64,000 nt of DNA from Brachyhypopomus gauderio (taxonomy: Eukaryota; Chordata; Actinopteri; Gymnotiformes; Hypopomidae). Below, one piece after another: positions 11,789 through 23,700 of the stretch. Below the pieces are notes generated by a model. That model ran no database searches. It had not been told where the DNA came from and saw only the letters and a program-made list of their open reading frames with translations. Made by a program: the position numbers and the translations under genes. The stretch lies in NCBI RefSeq assembly GCF_052324685.1, contig NC_135218.1:11911858-11975857 (forward strand), given 5' to 3'. Numbering within the stretch: position 1 is the stretch's first letter; the number at the start of each line of letters is the position of its first letter.

Positions 11789-12660
11789 CGCGCGTGTGTG
11801 TGTGTACCTGCACAGGCTGTGACTGGCTGCTGTGTTTCAGGATAAACACAGAGCAATAGGAGGAATCATGGTAACTCTCAGACAAACCCAGACTGAACTC
11901 TGCATCCCCTCAAATACACATTAACATTCACCTCCATCTGGCCTATAGCTCAAGTTATATATATGCTGAAGTTACCAAGCTCTGTCTTGTCAATAATTTA
12001 GGAATACAGTAATCACAAAACCAAAACAAAGCAAACAACACAAAACAAAACATAAAGACAAAGAAGCAGAAACAGAAAAAAAACAAGTAGAGAACAGAGT
12101 TCACATCGAGATTTTTATAGCTGAATACCTAGATTCTGCATTTTGTCAGGTAGATAGTTAACATTAGTGCGTTTTAGTTAACATTACTAGATGAAATCGC
12201 GGAAACGACGATGGAGATTAAATGTGGTAGTGCATTGGCGCCCCCTTCTTTCAAGAAAAACATTGAAAAACAAAATTATCAATATTTTGGGAGTTATTTC
12301 AGGCCCTTAGATTATAAGATAATTTGTACTTTATATACTGTTATTCATTTGTTATTTAGAATCACTGTTATTTGAAAGAACTGACTATTGACATTCTCGT
12401 AATGGCTTCTAAATTGATCATATTTGAACGTAACAGTTCTACAGACGCTTTTATTTTGAAATTTGGTTGGGTCACACTACTTCCGTATTGAAAAGTCACC
12501 AAACAACATGGAGATAACAGTAGAAAGTGTGCGTCCTTTAGTGGACTAATAATAGTGTTATTTTGAAATATTGATATTTTTAGCAACTGTTCAGGTAACC
12601 GCCATACACTGCGACAAATTATCTGTAGCCACTACCAGGTATTATCTGAATAAGCAAGAC
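10114..12660. other. Intergenic stretch upstream of hemk1, no gene seen
   Basis: No coding exon, transposase fragment or RNA gene was recognised, apart from the microsatellite at 11706-11809. Short ORFs are not supported by codon pattern or by homology I recall. The hemk1 promoter should lie near 12.5-12.7 kb. No TATA box is evident there. Confidence 0.5.
11706..11809. repeat. (GT)n/(CG)n microsatellite
   Basis: Roughly 100 bases of TG dinucleotides with an internal CGCGCGCGCGCG block near 11780. Both parts are alternating purine-pyrimidine and so potential Z-DNA formers. It translates as runs of CV or TH that are artefacts. Confidence 0.96.
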
Positions 12661-12682
12661 ATTAACGTATATGTGCCCGAAA

Positions 12683-15600
12683 ATGAATGGCATTCTTAAA
12701 CTTGCTATAAATCAACTAAGAAGGGAAATTACCAAGCAAGAGGTAAGATATCAGTTATGAGCAGAGTGTAACTTGCATTGTCTTGCTGGGAACAACCAAT
12801 TAATAAACAGTACAAATAAACTTTTCTGCTACACGATGATATATTTTTTACGGAATTATTTATTTTTTGTCATACAACAAAGTGTAGTATAATTCATTAT
12901 ATAACAAAATACGTTTGGATTTTAGACTTTACACATCTATCTCTGTGTGTAGATGTGCTGGCCCTAGCATTTTTTAATGTATAGCAATATTCTCTCAATA
13001 ATGCGCATAGAAAGATTTCATACATTTAAAAATGCAGATCAGAGTACTTTTCAGATGTGAAATCAAGGTATAGTAGCACAGTATTTGTTTAACGTGAAGT
13101 TCGCATTTGGGACATAAATGCAAAAAGCTGCTTCTTGATTTGATAAGCAATCACTATTTTTATTATCTGTACTTTTGCAGGCTTTGGTCAAATTATCCTG
13201 TCGAGCTGTAGGTGGCGCTGTTGTCCCTCGTGCAGACGACGGTGTTACAGGAGAGGAGGCAGTGAGTCTGTGGTCTCAGCACTTCCTGCAGCATGGAGTC
13301 TCTGAGCCTCTCCTCTCCAGTCACTACATCATCGCTCATGTACTTGGAAATAAAACAGTGAGTCTCCCTCATGCATTTCCCCACGAGTGCCCGTGCAGTG
13401 GCGTGGGTTTATTGTTTTTTTTGGATCTCGACCCTAACCCTAACCCCCAGCACACTGGATGTGAAATGAAGCAGTGACTACGATCGTATGGTCAGAAGGT
13501 CAACTCTGATTTGTTTGTATTTGTTTGGGTAAACTCTACAGAAATAATTTGCCTTTCTGCTCTCTCCCTGCACTCCACTTCACTTTTAGAAGACCATAAA
13601 TAATAAGAGCATTTACTGCTCTCTTGTTTCTGGCCAGCAGCGCCTGTGCATCATAAGAGCGAACACAAGGTCTGGCGTTGATTTGTAGCATTTGGAGACT
13701 GTTGCTGTTGTCTTTTAGCACATGGACAAAAAGAATGATAAATAAAGTCAGTAAAGCAGGCTAATTCAAATGCTAGAATAATTAATCAAAGGCATAACTA
13801 AACATTAGGTTTGCTAATCTCTTAAATATGAACTTCTTGTTTAAAATTATTTTTCTTTATTTGGTTGGTAAGGTAGTTAGTAAGGTATATTATTCAGTAA
13901 ATTCTGTTAATTATTCAGTAACCACATTGAAACTGTTGTCACTGCTTTGCATCCACCACTGAATGAATGACAAATGCTTTCAGTCATGAAGAAAAACCTG
14001 CTGAGCAGATAAAGAATTCTATGCAAAATGTAGGTAGAGATCAAAAAAGCAAAGAATGCACTGGCTAAACTCAGTGGGTCAAATCAGTTGTAAATCAAGA
14101 GCTGATATCGAACACATTTTTCTGACTCATATTGCAATTGTAAATGAAGTTGCACCTGTGTTTTGGAATTAAAGTTCCAGCCCTAAATGTGGAAGGGGCT
14201 GGTCTGGGACACCAGACCTCACGGCTGAGCCTTCTGGACATGTTGGGTTCTGGGACACCAGACCTCACGGCTGAGCGTTCTGGACATGTTGGGTTCTGGG
14301 ACACCAGACCTCACGGCTGAGCGTTCTGGACATGTTGGGTTCTGGGACACCAGACCTCACGGCTGAGCCTTCTGGACGTGTTGGGTTCTGGGACGCCAGA
14401 CCTCACGGCTGAGCCTTCTGGACGTGTTGGGTTCTGTTACACCATACCTCACAGCTAAGCCTTCTGGACATTTTGGGTTTTGGGACGCCAGATCTCACAG
14501 CTGAGTTTCCTGGACGTGTTGGGTATTGGGAGGCCAGACCTCACGGCTGAGTTTTCTGGACATGTTGGGTTCTGGGACACCAGAGCTCATGGCTGAGCCT
14601 TCTGGATGTGTTGGGTTCTGGGATGCCTGGCCTCATGGCTGACCCTTCTGGAGGTGTTGTGGGCTTAATTCAGCAAAACTTCAACAAAGGGAGTTTGCCT
14701 ACCCGTTGACTTCTATGAAGAGCTTGTAGTAGATTCTAGTATGAAGGTAGTGAGCTAAGTCCTACATGACACTAGTGAAGTCCTCTTCAAAGCTCTAATG
14801 GGAAAGGATATTTGATTATATCTTATAGCATGGTGTTACTATGTTTAAAATGCAGCTCTTTGGAAGTTCTGCATTTTTATTAATTGTTATTCATTGCTAC
14901 TTTGATGTTAGCTCAGTTAATTGTTCAAGTGAAGATCAAAAGCAGCGTGTTTGCTACAGTCTGGCAGATAGTACATAAAAACAACTGTAGATTTCTGGGG
15001 CAAAATCTTATGTACAGCTGAGATGAACATCTCATACCAGAGTGAAGGAATGTGGAAGGTGTGTAGGTGGGGAACTGTTCATGGTCAAACCTATGTCACA
15101 TGATTTGAGACACGGTGGCCCAAGCATGTGTGGGTGTAAGAGGAACTGACTTACTTGTTTTTGACACCAGTAGCAGGGCAAAATACAAAATGACACAGAA
15201 GCCTTTTATATCAGCCACACCAGTGAATACACTCAGGGGAAGTTTCTTAGTGTAAATAAACAGCTCCTTAAATTTTCTGTTCATTTTTCTGAATTTTAAA
15301 TTGATTATTGGTCAGAGATGCCATGCATGTATGAATCTACAGGGTACCTTTGAAATGTAGACATTGCTTGGCGTCTACGTGGCTTAACAATACAGATATA
15401 AATTACATTGATTGAAAGCGAATATTTTGAAAATCAAAACCATGGATGTTTCACTGACACAATGTGATGTAATATGGAGTCAAAAAGCAATCATTTTACT
15501 GTTCAATTACTTGTGGACACTCCAGACACAGATTGTATGTGAATATAATAATAATAATAATAATAATAGAATGAAATGTACACTTATTAACAAGACAACA

Positions 15601-17122
15601 TGCTCTAAGTTTGGTCTAGTCTAATCAGCATATGACTAATCTATTAAGCAACTGATGCTTATTCTATTTCTAGCTTGTAAACATTTTTAAACATTAACAA
15701 TGTATTTTATTGTGGAGGAGTCTGTGTACAAACATACTTTATGCATAGAACCTCAGGTTTTATTAATAAAACCTCAGACTGTATGCATGAAACCTCAGGC
15801 TTTATGTATAAACTTAAGGCTTAAATTTAATTGGTTTGCCTGTCTGAGTCACTTTTTCATTTTTATAGTTTAGATGAGTGATTCACTGTGTATGTTATCT
15901 TTCTGTATTTATCCATTGGGAGGACACATATGCATGTACTCTTTCCAGCAAACATACTGTGACCTAGTCAGGCACAATTACTGCCTGTTTGCTTGGAAAC
16001 TTCTAGGAATCAAATTATGTTTTCCACCAGTCCCAGTGCTTTGTTTTCCTAATTTGTTCTCTCTCTCTCCCTTCCTCCCTCCCTCCCTGTATCTCTTTGT
16101 TTATCTGTCTATGGAAGCTGGAGTGTGTGGAGAGAAGAAGACTGAAGGAAACTCTGACTGATAAGGAGAGAGAGAGTGTTTGGAGATTATGTTCCAGACG
16201 TCTCACGAGGTACCACCATTGCTGTTCTGGATGTTTCTGTGTGTACCCTGGTAGTGTAGTACAGACAGCCCCGTCGACAGGGGGGGACAACCGGGTCTGT
16301 TGTCCCGGGCCCTAGGGCCAGGGGGGCCCATCAAAGAGCCCAGCAATTTATTTTTTATTTAAAGTCTATAATTTTTAAATAATCTTGACATCTTTCATTA
16401 ATATAAAATTATGTACTCATAATAAGCTCGATGGCTCAAATATATATGTTTTTTATCTATCTGCATATTTTCCATTAAGTGCATACACCCCCGCCTCCCA
16501 CTGGAAAATGGTTTGATCCAGCACCGACTGTAGCCGGCCGGTATCCGCCCAACAGCGGGAAATACAGTGGTGGGTAGTTAAAGTAAATACAGAAATCTGG
16601 AGCGCAGAAAAGAAAGGAAAACCATTTACCTGACGAATTTTAAAGTTGCATTGTGTTCCAGGTTTGAAAAGTGCTGGAACTTAGGGTAAAGTACTTGAAA
16701 ATGCTTGAAATTGTAACTACTTCGTTTCACAACAAATAGCTGTCTGACTGAACAGTTCTCGTGAAGACGTTAAGATTGGGCGTTTTGAAAATAAACAACC
16801 ATTAAATAATGTGATAAAAAGCGAATTATTTCGAATCATTTCGAGTATATGTATAAATATTTAACTTAAGTAAGTTTAACGTGCTGGAAAATATTGAAAT
16901 GGACCTTTAAAGTGACGTACACGTGCTTTAATTCCACCTTATAAAGGTTTATGAACCCTACAAACATGACTGTTCATTGCGCTGAATCTTTCTTGTCCCG
17001 GGCCCCAGCAAGACTGTCAACGGGCCTGAGTACAGACACATACTGATAATTACATTATAGGATCTTGAAGAGTGGATTGGAAAGAGTGGAAAATCTTGTC
17101 TTAAATCTTGTGGGTTTCATTT

Positions 17123-17184
<62 letters not shown>

Positions 17185-20100
17185 CGTGTGTGTCGGGGGT
17201 TGTGTGTGGGGGCTGACATGCTGAACTGTGCTTCAGAATGCCTGTACAGTACGTGATTGAGGAGTGGGACTTCAGGGACCTGACTCTGAAGATGAGACCT
17301 CCAGTGTTCATCCCACGTCCCGAGACAGAGGTCCTGCCTTCCACACACACTCTTCATCCATCCACACAGTCTTGATCCATCCCCGACTCAATTCCCGGCA
17401 TCCTGCAGTTCCCTTCATGGTGTCATCCAACCAAGGATTTTCACATGTAAATGAACTAGAAATAAACCCAGGACACTGCGGGACATGAAGAGGAGAAACA
17501 CGCACGTACACACGGTGTGCATGTCCATGTGTCGGGCTTGTGTGCAGGAGCTGGTTGGCTTGGTCCTGGAACATCTCCAGTCAGAGCAGATGAAGGCGGG
17601 GGGGGAGGCTGCTGTCCTGGAGGTGGGCTGTGGGTCAGGTGCCATCACTCTGAGTCTGCTCCACGCTGCCCCTCAGGTTGGGTCCACCACCCTTCAGGAT
17701 CCTAGTATCCTTTTGCCTCTTGATGTGATAAAGATATATTGAAATATTTCATTCCACATTCATGATGTGTGTTAAAGTTGTGGCATATGTTTCCTGTACT
17801 TGTATTAGAGAGAAACGTAAGAATAAAACAAATACATAATAATAATAAAGCTAATACATAGTAATAAAAACGAATACATAATAAAAAATGTAATAAAAAG
17901 CATACTTTTTTATCACCATAATTGTGGTTGTATTTAATGGTTGTATGAAAAATATTAATTCTTTAATGTACTTTCTCTAAGCTCAAGGCCATTGCGTTGG
18001 ACAGAAGTCATGAAGCAGTGTGTTTAACAGAAGAAAATGCGAACAGGTGGTTATAACCTCTGGATGTGGGGGTGAGTACATGCATGTGATAAGGTTTCAC
18101 TGATGAAAATATACTGTGTGTGTTTTTTTCTTGGTTTTTTTGTAACAGATTGGGTCTTCAGGACAGACTGGAAGTTCGTAAATTAGATATTATGAGTGGT
18201 AAGTGGATTAAGTACATGACATGCTGTTGCATTTGTGTAGACTGTGATGAAAGGTTGGATTCCTTTCCTCTTTCCTGCTACTAATCCTATCGGTAATTCC
18301 TGTCACTAACCACTGAAAGACAAAGGCTCTATTTTAGCAGATAGGATCAAGGAAGCATTTCTTTTTTCCATGGTTCTCATATAACAGACTTTTGTCTGGT
18401 CTTTCAGACACTACGGTTCTCGTATTTAACTATTTATAATATTAACATGTGAAAAAAAAGATGTAGTCAATATATCATTTCACTTCTTTGAAATTATATT
18501 ATTCAATAATATAATTTATTATATTATTTTATTTTTTCTTTATTTTAAAATAGAAATTGATAAGACACTTGAATAATCTTATAATGGAAGTATTAGATAT
18601 ACCGGTTACATGCCTGATTTCACTTGCTAGGATGTTTTCTTGAAGTAAAAGGACCACTGTCCCACCTGACCACTGTCCCGCCTGACCACTGTCCCGCCTG
18701 ACCACTGTCCTGGATGCATTTGAGTGGTCACACTGTTGCAGTGACCAGAGCCTGTTGGCATGTCTGTTCTGTGCATTAACACTGCCAGCTTTGAAAATAC
18801 TGTGTTTCAATGTGTGTGGGTGTATGTGTCCTATTCGCAGATGCGGGGTTGATGGTGAGGGACTACAGTCCTGTTGACGTGCTTGTTAGTAATCCACCCT
18901 ACCTGTTCACTGAGGATATGACGTCTCTGGAAGCAGAGATACTTAGGTATACACACAATGGACCACACGTATATGGACTAAGACATTTAGTGACTGATAC
19001 ATAAACATTCAGATGTACTTCCAGTGCCTACATAAATGAGCCTCTGTGATCCTCTGTACAGGTTTGAAGACCACTCAGCGTTGGACGGTGGTTTGGATGG
19101 AATGTCAATAATCAGACAGATTCTAGCTGTAGCACCACAACTCCTAACCACTGATGGGTAAGAATGTATCTGTGTGTGTGTGTGTGTTCAGGTGGGATGC
19201 GTTTGTGTGTGTGTGTGGTTTTTAAACGAGCCTTCTGGTAGGTCTGTTACACAATGAACATGAGCTTGTGTCTGTGGCCTCGAAGAGCAGTGGTGTATAA
19301 ATAGCATGCTCAAATCTCGCTAAGGAGCTTTCCCAGCACTTCTAAAACACTTCAGGGAATCCGGTACCACTCACAGAGTATTCCAGGGACCGGGAGTCTT
19401 TCTCACTAATTCCCCCTACGGCAAACACAATGATGAAGAGTTTTCAGTAGACTTTGACAGTTAAAAAGCAAGGCTTGTGAAACACATCTTCTGTTCCGAT
19501 GACATTGAGAATTTTAAAGAGGGGCTAACCCCCCGTTGGAGGTGTAATAAGCTTGGAACACTTGTGTTGAGGAGAAAGTATTTGAACGTGTGCAGAAGTG
19601 TCATGTTCTCTGTGGTACTTTTCAAACATTTCTTTGTGTGTATGACCTAGTATACATTTATTACTGTGGACTAGTTAATTCGCTTAGGCTTCTAAGATCT
19701 ACTTTTCATTCGTGTTGTGTCTTCTATATAATTTAACCAAAAAGCCATCATACTTAATTCCTCTGATTTTGACCCCATATTGTATTTAAGACCTTCTTTC
19801 TGATAAAAAAAAAATCAACCTCAAACATGAATTTTTTCGGGTGTCGTTTCTTCACTCTTTTGTCTGTCTCTGCCTCCCTCTCAGTCGGGTGTTTTTGGAG
19901 GTAGACCCACGCCATCCCCCTCTCATAAAGAGCCTTGTAGAGGAACAGATAGAAGGACTGCAGTATGTGGGAACAAGCTATGATCTTACCACCAGGTCAG
20001 AATGACTAAAAATCACACTTTTAATGTAATAATAGGTGTGTGTATTGAGTATATAGGTATATTTATCCTGAAACTATGTTATGTTGCATTATGTTACTGC

Positions 20101-20587
20101 AGCCAAACCAGACATTTGAAAACATCTTCATCAACTAGTGTTAAATATTTGCACCATCCTTTCTGGTAGTGTTTCCCAACTAACATTTTTGAGAAATGTT
20201 TGGTTGTGCTGTGTGCTGCCCATGACTCTGCACAAGTGTCATATGAGGCCAGTTTTGTGTGACAGCTCCTTAGATTAGCACCCTTGAGACGCACCATCTT
20301 GCAGAGGTCTCAGTGACTCCTAGAAACACCTGCAGAATGATGCAATAACGTACACCTTTACACCACACATGGTTTATTTAAATCCACCAGCCAATAAATA
20401 GAATTATTATTATTTCTACGCAAAAACAACTCCCTTCCAAATTCCTGGTTTTCTCATAACATTATTAGATAATATTCTCCAGTGTCTAACTGTACGGATG
20501 AGCACCACTGCATTGATTCTGTGTTGTTGTTGTTGTTGTTGTTTTTCTAGGCCACGGTTCTGTGTCCTAAAGAAGAATACTAGGTAG
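12683..20587 (+). CDS. hemk1: hemk1, mitochondrial release-factor glutamine methyltransferase (11 exons, complete)
   Basis: SAM-dependent N5-glutamine methyltransferase of the HemK/PrmC family, which methylates the GGQ glutamine of mitochondrial translation release factors. Exons: 12683-12742, 13181-13357, 16118-16209, 17237-17330, 17548-17676, 17982-18046, 18149-18198, 18841-18946, 19062-19157, 19885-19995, 20551-20587. All introns are GT-AG with matching phases; the total is 1,017 bases, that is 338 residues plus TAG, the same length as human HEMK1. Motif I is [14 protein letters not shown] (exon 5), the family signature is FIPRPETE (end of exon 4) and the catalytic motif is NPPY (exon 8). 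The N-terminus is short and basic ([20 protein letters not shown]), which suits a mitochondrial presequence. An in-frame ATG at 12671 would add four residues; I prefer 12683 for its A at -3. The exon 3 acceptor is the least certain. Confidence 0.9.
14190..14660. repeat. 46-bp minisatellite, about ten copies (hemk1 intron 2)
   Basis: Tandem units of about 46 bases containing GGTTCTGGGACACCAGACC and TCACGGCTGAGC. The first four or five copies are nearly identical and later ones more divergent. ORFs over it are by-products of the repeat. Confidence 0.93.
15544..15570. repeat. (AAT)n microsatellite
   Basis: About nine ATA/AAT trinucleotides in hemk1 intron 2. Confidence 0.9.
16269..17032. mobile_element. 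Nested repeats in hemk1 intron 3, including a Harbinger-like fragment
   Basis: The outer sequence (GTTGTCCCGGGCCCTAGG at about 16298 and CTTGTCCCGGGCCCCAGC at about 16993) resembles the GC-rich tails found with fish hAT/ZMYM-type elements. Between them, 16620-16985 repeats the internal block of the Harbinger-like family seen at 8.6-10.1 kb and 44.6-45.2 kb, including GGGCGTTTTGAAAATAAAC. No coding capacity is seen. Confidence 0.55.
17127..17195. repeat. (GT)n microsatellite ahead of hemk1 exon 4
   Basis: About 60 bases of TG repeat on the hemk1 sense strand, ending about 45 bases before the exon 4 acceptor at 17235-17236. In RNA it is a (UG)n tract next to a 3' splice site. Confidence 0.95.
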
Positions 20588-21302
20588 TCTGTTGAAGGCC
20601 GGGTGTCTGAGTGGTCGCTTCGGGGTTAGAGCTATAGACTGTGTAAGAGTGAAGTCCAGGCTGAAAGAGCAGGGGAGATGACGCACACCGCGGAGGAGAG
20701 CTGATATGCCTGTCTGGATGGACTCTGAGGATTTGTTTTACTGGCCTTCTGCTGGGGTCCAAGGCATGCACCCCCCCCCCCCCCCCCCCCCCCAGTACTG
20801 ATCATTCTAGAGCTGAGAATGGTGCAGATTGTAATTCTACAATTTTACAGTGAAATTGCAGACCAGCCATGTGACTCCATGTTACTTTTTTTATCATGAA
20901 GGGTACTAGACGATGCAAATGCATAAAAAAAAATTTATACTTTGAAGCTATGATAACTAAGGTACTTAGCAGGGGTTTCCAAGCCCTGGAGAGTTGCACA
21001 GTTTTGTTACAACCCTGAACTAGCACACCTGCTTCTGATACTGAGAAGCTACTGAAGGACTTTATAACCTGCATCAGGTGTGTTGGATTAGAGTTGGAAC
21101 TGAATTCTACAGGGCAGCAGATCACCAGCACTGCGCTTGTCCACCCATATTCAACAGCTTTTTATAGTAGCCATCACTGGACTTTATGCAAAAGTCCAGT
21201 TTCTATGGAAATAAGCACCGCCGATATTCCCATGGCTGCTTTGCTTCCTGAGTGAGGTCATCATCCTGTTCCTTTGACCCGGCTGTGCGTTCCATGGTGC
21301 TT
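20588..21302. other. hemk1-cish intergenic region (convergent 3' ends)
   Basis: This holds both 3' untranslated regions. A homopolymer of 23 C lies at 20771-20793. The tract at 20990-21120 (GTTTCCAAGCCCTGGAG and onward) looks like a dispersed repeat fragment. I see no canonical AATAAA close to either stop codon. Confidence 0.5.
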
Positions 21303-22737
21303 TCACAGATGGAAAGGGTAGTTCTGCAGATACTCGAGGAGTGGGTTTGGTAGAGGCAGCATTTTGGGGCACTTGGTGGCTCTGTTGATGGCCAGTCGTG
21401 TAAGATGCTGTAAGGAGGGAAAGGCTTGAGGCCTGTTCAGTGGGCGTTTGAGCTTGAGAAATACGCTGCAGTCCGGAGGCGCCGGTGGGGCCGTGGCGTC
21501 GCTCTCGTCCTCGCCCGCCCCCTCCTTGCCCTTCCCGGAGCCCACATAGTGCTGCACGAGGCTGGGCACGTTGGGGAAAGAGTGGAGCCGTGGCCTGGCC
21601 GGAGAGCTGGAGTCCAGGCGGAAGCGCCCGCGGCTGTACTCAATGCGGACATTGGTGGGTCCGCTGACTGTTTTTACGGACAGGGTCAGCATGTAGAGCG
21701 GGTGACTGCTGTCCCGAACAAGGAATGTGCCCTCTGGTGCCCCCTGCAGGACGGAATGGGCCTCACCAGCAGTGATGGCACCCCAGTACCATCCTGGGAA
21801 AAAGAAAAAAAAGTGTAACCATTAATCACTAGTACTGAAGGAGAGAACACGAATTATGTTAAACAGTAATGGCGATCTTTCACCATTCAATTTCCATGTC
21901 TCTGCTGGTTGTGTGATGCGATTGTATTCTAGACTCTAGATAACACTCATAACACTCATATGTGTGCTGTGCCATTGTTTCTTAACACATTGTTGAGAAA
22001 ATAAGTTTTTTGCTTAGCAATAATATTAGCAATAGTATATTTTGCTCATTAGTATGTGTGATATTAAAATTAGATATGATTGCTGCATGATATGTTTTAA
22101 AGCTATACATTTTGAGAAGGGCAATTCAGCTTTTAGTTGCATCAGAAAATTCAATGGTCTAAGACAAGTGTTAGACTCTTGTGAAGTGTCTGTGAAATAT
22201 GTTCTACACTGATAAGCTCCACAGAAGGTGAATAGCAACAATTGCCTGTAATGACACCTTATCAGGCTGAGACACTGGGACCATGGAAGAGCACTGAGGG
22301 GGTGGAGCCATACCATATATAACTTACATGTTACTAGTAACTTTCAGATCTCTCTGGTGTACATGTTTGGTGTGTGTGAGATCTCCTGAGATATATCTTA
22401 GTTATAATAAAGGCCTTTTGATATTGCTATAAATTTGGTCTGTTGTTCCTGACATCCTCCTCTGCATCAACGAACACGCTGGGCTAAAGTGGTTCAAAGA
22501 AGTGTCCAGCCCAACAACATGTACATCTAGCTGTAAATGTCCTCGCTTGTATGAATTTTAAAACGATCTGGTGTTTGCCTGAGCATGTCAAGGGTTTGTA
22601 CCTGATGCATCAAGATAACAGAATGTGCTGCCATGTGGCTTTAGTAATTATTACATTTAAAATTTAACTAGGCTTCTCATATCTTTCCATTCAAACGTAA
22701 AATACAGATGTACTCACCCCTGGACGCAGAGAATCAT
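21303..22737 (-). CDS. cish: cish, cytokine-inducible SH2-containing protein (first and last exons; middle exon not found)
   Basis: SOCS-family inhibitor that binds phosphorylated cytokine receptors through SH2 and recruits an Elongin BC-Cullin5 ligase through its SOCS box. The last exon is 21793-21303, opening in the SH2 domain (WYWGAITAGEAHSVL), with GTFLVRDSSHP, SVKTVSGPTNVRIEYSRGRF and FRLDSSSPARPRL. It ends in a SOCS box with LQHLTRLAINR (BC box) and LPLPNPLLEYLQNYPF. The first coding exon is 22737-22718, MILCVQ plus two bases, with a GTGAG donor, matching the short first exon of CISH. The exon that should encode the N-terminal region and the start of SH2 was not found in 21794-22717. 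Joining the two found exons directly shifts frame, so a third exon is required. Orthology to CISH is supported by the MxLCVQ start and the tail-to-tail hemk1 neighbour. Confidence 0.82.
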
Positions 22738-23057
22738 CGTGAGAATCGAGCCTACAATCTGATTCCTAAACGATTTCAAAGTTATTGTGGCTGTTGTTGC
22801 CGTTAGTTCAAAATTCACTACGACCGCGTTTCTTCTTCACGCCTAAACGATCCTCGGTACCACGCTGTCAACTCCCTTGTGAAAATGACCCACGTTATAA
22901 AAGGACGCTTTAAATAATTACAAAAGGATCTAAACTGTGCATGAATCGGCAGCATACATGGTTTGGGCAAATGAAAGGTGTCACGCCAGTTAATATCCTA
23001 AACCCCAACACGGTAGGGTTTGGCTTGTTCAGTTCGACTGAATTCCAGCGACGGCGT

Positions 23058-23066
23058 TTCTCAGAA
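23058..23066. promoter_or_regulatory. STAT-type GAS element TTCTCAGAA upstream of cish
   Basis: A palindromic TTCNNNGAA site about 320 bases upstream of the cish ATG. Mammalian CISH is a STAT5 target with several such sites in its promoter. Confidence 0.45.
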
Positions 23067-23281
23067 CCAGCGCGTGTACCAGCTCCTCTGACGCGCTCGG
23101 CAGCCAGTCCCACAGACCGTGTGAATCTTTATTTCTAGGATACTACTTCATATCGTGTTTTTTTACAAGCTCAGAAGACTTCAGCATGGTTTTCTTACAG
23201 TGTGGGACCCTGCTTGAGTTTTTTTTTTTTATAGATAATGATACGATTGCGGGTATTACCTAGGGATTTGCCGCGAAAACG

Positions 23282-23290
23282 TTCTAAGAA
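23282..23290. promoter_or_regulatory. Second STAT-type GAS element TTCTAAGAA
   Basis: A second TTCNNNGAA palindrome, about 220 bases beyond the first. The motif is expected by chance about once in 4 kb, so two within 230 bases upstream of a known STAT5 target are suggestive only. Confidence 0.4.
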
Positions 23291-23329
23291 TTTCCAGGCA
23301 TAGAGAGAAGGTACAGTAGAGGTATAGAG

Positions 23330-23530
23330 GCAGGTAGCCTGCCGTAAAAAGCACCCCCTTGTAACTCGGTCTTTGTTGATGGTAGGTCAAATTCACTTTA
23401 GAGTTACATAGTTAAGACCAATTCTTGTTGATTCTATGAGTTTCATGCATGTAGCACCACTGTAGCCAAATTGGGGGGGGGGTGTCTTTTACGGCAGGTG
23501 GCCTGCCGTAAATAGCACCCCCTTATAGCT
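23330..23530. repeat. Duplicated CCTGCCGTAAA unit with a short palindrome
   Basis: The string GCCTGCCGTAAA(A/T)AGCACCCCCTT occurs at about 23338 and 23501. At 23488-23512 TTTACGGCAGG-TGG-CCTGCCGTAAA forms an 11-base inverted repeat. Together they look like the ends of a small non-autonomous element of unknown family. Confidence 0.5.
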
Positions 23531-23700
23531 CTCACTTTTTGTTTGAATGTTGTTGATTCTAGCTCAAAATAATTGTAGCCATATAGACACAACCAACCAG
23601 CTTTACAGATGCAACACCATAACTTTAATATAAAATGTATATGCATGTCAGTTAGAAAATACAGAATAATAATTTTATAATTATATCTCAGTATTAAATA

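Noticed and set aside
22310-22520. Solo-LTR-like look (TATA-like box, AATAAAG, TTGTTCCTGACA) between cish exons
   Set aside because: No matching TG...CA boundaries or target duplication could be found, so it was not listed as an LTR.
21303-22737. cish as a two-exon gene with direct splicing from MILCVQ to the SH2 exon
   Set aside because: The phases do not fit (two bases plus an exon that needs one base before it), and a stop codon follows at once.
22895-22903. TATAAAAGG on the plus strand near cish
   Set aside because: It faces away from cish and no plus-strand exon follows; not supported as a promoter.
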